Shown piece by piece: positions 60,526-64,000 of a stretch of DNA of 64,000 bases. The stretch's first letter is position 1; each line of letters starts with the position of its first letter. Where the stretch lies: NCBI RefSeq assembly GCF_000372725.1, contig NW_005195736.1:1-64000 (forward strand). Reading direction: 5' to 3'. The position numbers and the translations under genes are program-made. Origin of the DNA: Emiliania huxleyi CCMP1516 (Eukaryota > Haptophyta > Isochrysidales > Noelaerhabdaceae). Below the pieces are notes generated by a model that saw nothing but the letters and a program-made list of their open reading frames with translations, ran no database searches and was not told where the DNA came from.

Positions 60526-60735
60526 CCGCGCGCCACTAGAGGGCTGTATGGAGTATCGGGACACTATGGTGCCCCACACACAAAATACGTACACTGATAC
60601 ACATATGCTGAAATCACACAAAGTGACAAGAAAACGACGGCGCAAGCCCGGTTTCACATTGATAGAGCGCGCAAGTCCTCGCTCAGACCGTCTCAACAGA
60701 CCTCGTCACACTCCGAACTGGTCGTGTAGAATAGT
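60526..60735. other. Convergent 3' intergenic region
   Basis: Short interval between the stops of FAN1 (plus) and PEX6 (minus); both terminators should lie here. No polyadenylation signal can be singled out. Confidence 0.5.
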
Positions 60736-63610
60736 CTATGCCGCTGTCGAGGGGCGCGACCCGCGCGCCTGCGACCACGCTCTGTGCTCCCGCACCTGCT
60801 CCTCGGAGAGGGAGGGGCGCACACTCGCGAGGGCCGTCTCAAAGTCGGCGCGCGAGAGCATCGCCGCGCCGCTTCCGGCGCCGCTCTCGTCCTCGCGCCG
60901 CAGCGCCCCGAGGGCGGCCTTTTGGCAGAGGGAGAGGAGGTCGGCGCCGGTGAAGCGCGGGGTCGCAGCCGCGAGGGACTCCGCGTCGATCGGCTCCGCG
61001 AGCGGCATGCGCCGCAGCTGGCGCGCCAAGATGTCACGCCGCGCGCGCCGGCCCGGAGGCGGGACAAAGAAGAGGTGCTCGAGCCGTCCCGGCCGCAGCA
61101 ACGCCTCGTCGAGGGCGGCCGGCGTGTTTGTCGCGCCCGCGAGCACCACGGCGCCGCCGAGCCCTCCCGCGGCCGCGTCGGCGTCGGCCTCGGCCTGCAC
61201 GGCGTCCATCTCGAGCAGCAGCTGCGAGAGGAGGAGGCGAGACACCTGCCCGCCGCCGCCGCCGCCGCCGCCGCCGCCTCGCCGGCCAAAGAGCGCCTGC
61301 GGTTCGTCGAGGGGGGCGACGTCGGAGGAGAGCGGAGAGGGCAGGGAGGAGCAGGGCTGAGGCGGCCTGCAGCTCGTCCAGAAAGACGAGGCAGGGCCGG
61401 TGCGCGCGTGCGTGCTCGAAGAGCGCCGCAAGCGCCCTCTCCGACGCGCCCACCGCCGGACGAATGAGCTGCGGGATCGGGACCGCGAGCAAGTTGAGGC
61501 GCGACTCCGCGGCGAGTGCTCGCACCAGCATCGTCTTGCCGGTGCCGGGCGGGCCGTAGAGCAGCAGCCCGCGAGGGCCGCCGAGGCCGAGCCTCGCGCA
61601 GAGCTGCGGCGCGGCGAGCGGCCACTGCACGAGTTGCTTCAGGCGCGCCTTGGAGGGGAGGGACGGCTGCGTCAGAGGCGTCGAGGAGCCACCGGCCCCC
61701 ACGACCGGCACGCGCTACTCCACCGCAGGCGGCGGCGCCTTTGTGCGAGCGAGTCCGCCCACGTCCCGCCAGCGAGCGCCTCCCAGCGACTCGCGCGCCG
61801 TGCCCAAGCCAAGCAGCGAGGCGGGCTCCACCAGCCTGGCAGCGGCCCGCCACTCCTCCTCCGCCACCGCGAGGAGCGGAGCACCCTCCCCAGCGCCCCC
61901 CTCCTCCGCCCCCTCCTCTGACCCCTCCTCGCCGTGCGGCGGCGGCCGCTGCAGCGCGAGCAGTCGCGCCTCCTCGCAGACTGCGGCCAAGTCGGACGCT
62001 ACGAACCCGTGGAACGAACTGGCCAAATCCGCGGCGAGGGGCGGCGGCGGCGGCGCCAGCCCGGCGGCGGAGGCTGCGGAGGCGAGCGCCCGCGCGCGGC
62101 CAAGCCCGACTGGCGGCGCTACGGCGAGCTGCAAGGGGCAGCGCGAACGCACCTACGGCAGACGCGAGAGGGGCCTCTGAGAAGGGGCGGCGCGGAGCGG
62201 AAGGCGGTTCGAACCCGCCGTGTCTCCTGCGCATGCACGTCGCGCGCAAACACCGCGGTGAGCACAAGCAGCACGCCTACCAGAGCGCGGAGAGGCGCCA
62301 GCTTCGGTTCCCTCCTCCTGCGGAGGCGCCGAGGGCCGAGGGCCGCTGGTGCGCTCGAGGCGCGCGCGCGCACGCGCACGCGCCTTGCACCCGCGATGCG
62401 GCACGCAGCGCGTCGAGCAGCGCGAGCCGCGCCGCCGCGCCACTGCCGCCCTCCTCCTCGGAGCCTGCGGCGGGGGCCAGCTCCTCGGCCGACTCGATGA
62501 GCAGCACGCAGGGCGCGGAGCGGCCGGCGGCAGAGAGGGCGAGCCGAAACCCGTCCGAGATGGCGTCGCCGTGCTGGCGGGAGCTGCAGCGGGAGGAGAG
62601 GGGAGCGCGTCGCTCGGGGCCGCGCGGGCGTGGGGCGGCCGGCGAGGGCAGGGGCGGGCGCACAGCTCGTGCGGCGACACTTCCAGCAGCAGCAGTCCGA
62701 GCGAGCGGCAGAGCCTCCGCACGAGTGTCGTCTTTCCGACGCCGCGCGAGCCCGCGAGGAGCACCGGCGACGCGCTTGCGGCCAGCTCGGCGCCGTCGCC
62801 CCCCATGGACGCCGGGACGCCACACCGACTGCCGGCCGGACTCGCGGTGGCGCCTCCGGCACCAGCGCCGGTGGCGCCCGCCTCGACGACCCCGTGCAAA
62901 AAGAGCAGAAGGCGCGAGACGCCAGAGCAAGCGCCGCCTGCCGCTGTGGCCTCCGCACCGGCGCACGCGACGAGCCGCACCGGCGTCGACTCGCCAACCC
63001 AGCCCCAGCTCTCCTCCTCCTCGCCGCCGGCGGCGCCGCCCGCCTCGTCGCCGCTCGGCGCCACTGCAGAGGCGATGCAGCAGACGGCTCTCTGCGAGGC
63101 CTGCGCCCGGAGAGTGAGCGGAGTCCGCCGGTGGACGAGGGCGCCGTGGCCGAGGCAATCCGAGCGCCACGGGTGGATGCGCCCTCCCCCGGGCGGCGCC
63201 ACGACACCGAGCGCCGCACGCACATCCGTCGCGGTCGGAAGCGCGAGCGGTGACCGCCAGTCCTGCGCCTCAACCGCGCTGACGTGAACCTCTGCCCACA
63301 AGCGAACCTCGGCTGCGCGGACGAGCTCCACCTCAACCAGGTCGCCCTCTTGCAGCTGGGCGCGATCGAGGGCGTCGCGGCCGAGCCAGATGGCGGGAGA
63401 TGAGCCGTCGGCAGCCGCCGGAGCTCCGCCACCGCTGTCGCCAGTCCGCCGCACCTCGAGCTTGACGAGCACGGCCGAGGAGGCGCGTGGCGTCGAGCTC
63501 TTCCGCAAACGCACAAAGTCACACGGCGTGCCGCCCAGCGAGAGCAGGGCCGACAGGCACACCTGGGCGCGCCAGCCGTCGAGGTCGGCGGACGCGGCGA
63601 CCGAATGCAT
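60736..63610 (-). CDS. PEX6: Peroxisomal AAA+ ATPase PEX6
   Basis: Multi-exon gene from ATG at 63610. An N-terminal domain (LVKLEVRRTGD, IWLGRDALDRAQLQEGDLVE) precedes D1 with Walker A AGSRGVGKTTLVRRL and LLLLEVSPHELC. Further D1 exons read ISDGFRLALSAAGRSAPCVL LIESAEEL, then VLLVLTAVFARDVHAQETRR VRTAF, then SSFHGFVASDLAAVCEEARL. D2 starts ARWRDVGGLARTK, with Walker A LLLYGPPGTGKTMLVRALAA, Walker B CLVFLDELQ, LLSQLLLEMDAVQ, ATNTPAALDEALLRPGRLEH and FTGADLLSLCQKAALGALR. The C-terminus MLSRADFETALASVRPSLSE matches PEX6 over SPATA5-type proteins. D1 lacks the Walker B Asp-Glu pair (LIES), as expected for the inactive D1 of PEX6. With PEX1 it extracts ubiquitinated PEX5 from peroxisomes. Most junctions use GC or GT donors not placed exactly. 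Confidence 0.85.
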
Positions 63611-63755
63611 TGCTTCGCAAGCACTCCGCCAGGTTTGTTGTCGCGCGAAGCTGTCGCAAAAAAGATTTTAGACTCACGCGTTTTAAAAGGGAGAGAACGA
63701 CGAGAGTGGGACGACCGCGAGGTGGCATGAAGGTTGCAGCGAGAATCGGAGAGAG
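63611..63755. promoter_or_regulatory. 5' flank of PEX6
   Basis: Upstream of the PEX6 start codon (minus strand). It is AT-richer near 63655-63690 and ends at repeat D. No specific motif is recognised. Confidence 0.4.
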
Positions 63756-63838
63756 ACTGCGAAGAGAGATAGGAAGAGGCAGACTCCGGTGGGCGACGGC
63801 TAGCGCACCACACACCTCTCCTTAAAATCCCTGTGTGG
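63756..63838 (+). repeat. Dispersed repeat D, second copy
   Basis: GAAGAGAGATAGGAAGAGGC AGACTCC, GGTGGGCGACGGCTAGCGCA and CTCTCCTTAAAATCCCTGTG TGG as at 51728-51820, same orientation. Confidence 0.88.
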
Positions 63839-63851
63839 GAGAGATTTTTAG

Positions 63852-64000
63852 CAATACCAAACAAATCTAACACTCACACGTCATTTGGGGCCTGGAGGCC
63901 TGTTCACGCGCGCGCGAGACGTGCAGACAGGGTTGCCAGGTGAGAGCGAATGGCGCGGTTCACGCCTCGCACAACAGAGAGAGAGATGCGCTCTGCATGG
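63852..64000 (-). repeat. Inverted copy of the 3' end of the multicopy ORF (55686-55834)
   Basis: The reverse complement of 63852-64000 reproduces 55686-55834 with about four differences over 149 bases, covering coding sequence (HHAERISLSVVRGVNRA...), stop codon and 3' flank. The body of this second gene copy lies beyond the window end. Confidence 0.9.

Noticed and set aside
62203..62219. GGCGGTTCGAACCCGCC, which looks like a tRNA T-arm
   Set aside because: No matching acceptor, D or anticodon arm is found at the right spacing on either strand, and the minus strand here encodes a conserved PEX6 segment (RRVRTAF).

Overview
This window is GC-rich nuclear DNA from a unicellular alga, most likely a haptophyte of the Emiliania/Gephyrocapsa type. 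The call rests on intron-containing genes, many introns with GC donors, plastid and peroxisome genes, long hydroxyproline-type (Ser-Pro)n tracts, a Copia-type retroelement, GC-rich microsatellites and an assembly gap (N, 12128-12824). No bacterial operons, rRNA, CRISPR or convincing tRNA were seen. The genus is an inference.

Layout. 1-5.6 kb: a TLC-type nucleotide translocase (cut by the window start), a block of inverted intergenic repeats, an unrecognised gene and a plastid-type ribulose-phosphate 3-epimerase whose three exons could be placed to the base. 5.8-6.7 kb: an 862-bp Mutator-like non-autonomous element with ~100-bp inverted ends and a 10-bp target duplication. 7-16 kb: a GT31 glycosyltransferase, a phosphatidylglycerophosphate synthase, a long (TG)n run, an oligopeptidase B-like S9 peptidase split by the gap, a phytochelatin-synthase-like (C83) protein, and a WW/IQ/cytochrome-b5 protein. 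16-20 kb: a coiled-coil protein and an OleC-like adenylate-forming enzyme fused to a membrane domain. 20-30 kb: dispersed repeats, a Gly-rich unknown, a 3'-truncated Copia polyprotein with a 1,454-bp inverted partial copy, and a broken mobile-type ORF. 30-41 kb: a Rossmann NAD(P) oxidoreductase, a repeat-family pseudogene, a soluble calnexin-like chaperone ending KDEI, a five-exon GH27 alpha-galactosidase and an arylsulfatase. 41-64 kb: a proline-rich wall glycoprotein with two D8C-like domains, a membrane protein, a CAP C-terminal fragment, a second member of the repeat-family protein, an F-box/RCC1 protein, a pentameric ligand-gated channel, a multicopy ORF, a PAN-like secreted protein, the FAN1 nuclease and PEX6.

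Genes are mostly unrelated neighbours, as usual in a eukaryote. One plausible functional cluster is 37-45 kb, where a secreted alpha-galactosidase, a secreted arylsulfatase and an extracellular glycoprotein lie side by side on the same strand, which would fit handling of sulfated galactose-containing surface polysaccharide. Across the genes whose splice sites can be read, GC-AG introns outnumber GT-AG introns. Intergenic DNA carries at least five dispersed repeat families.
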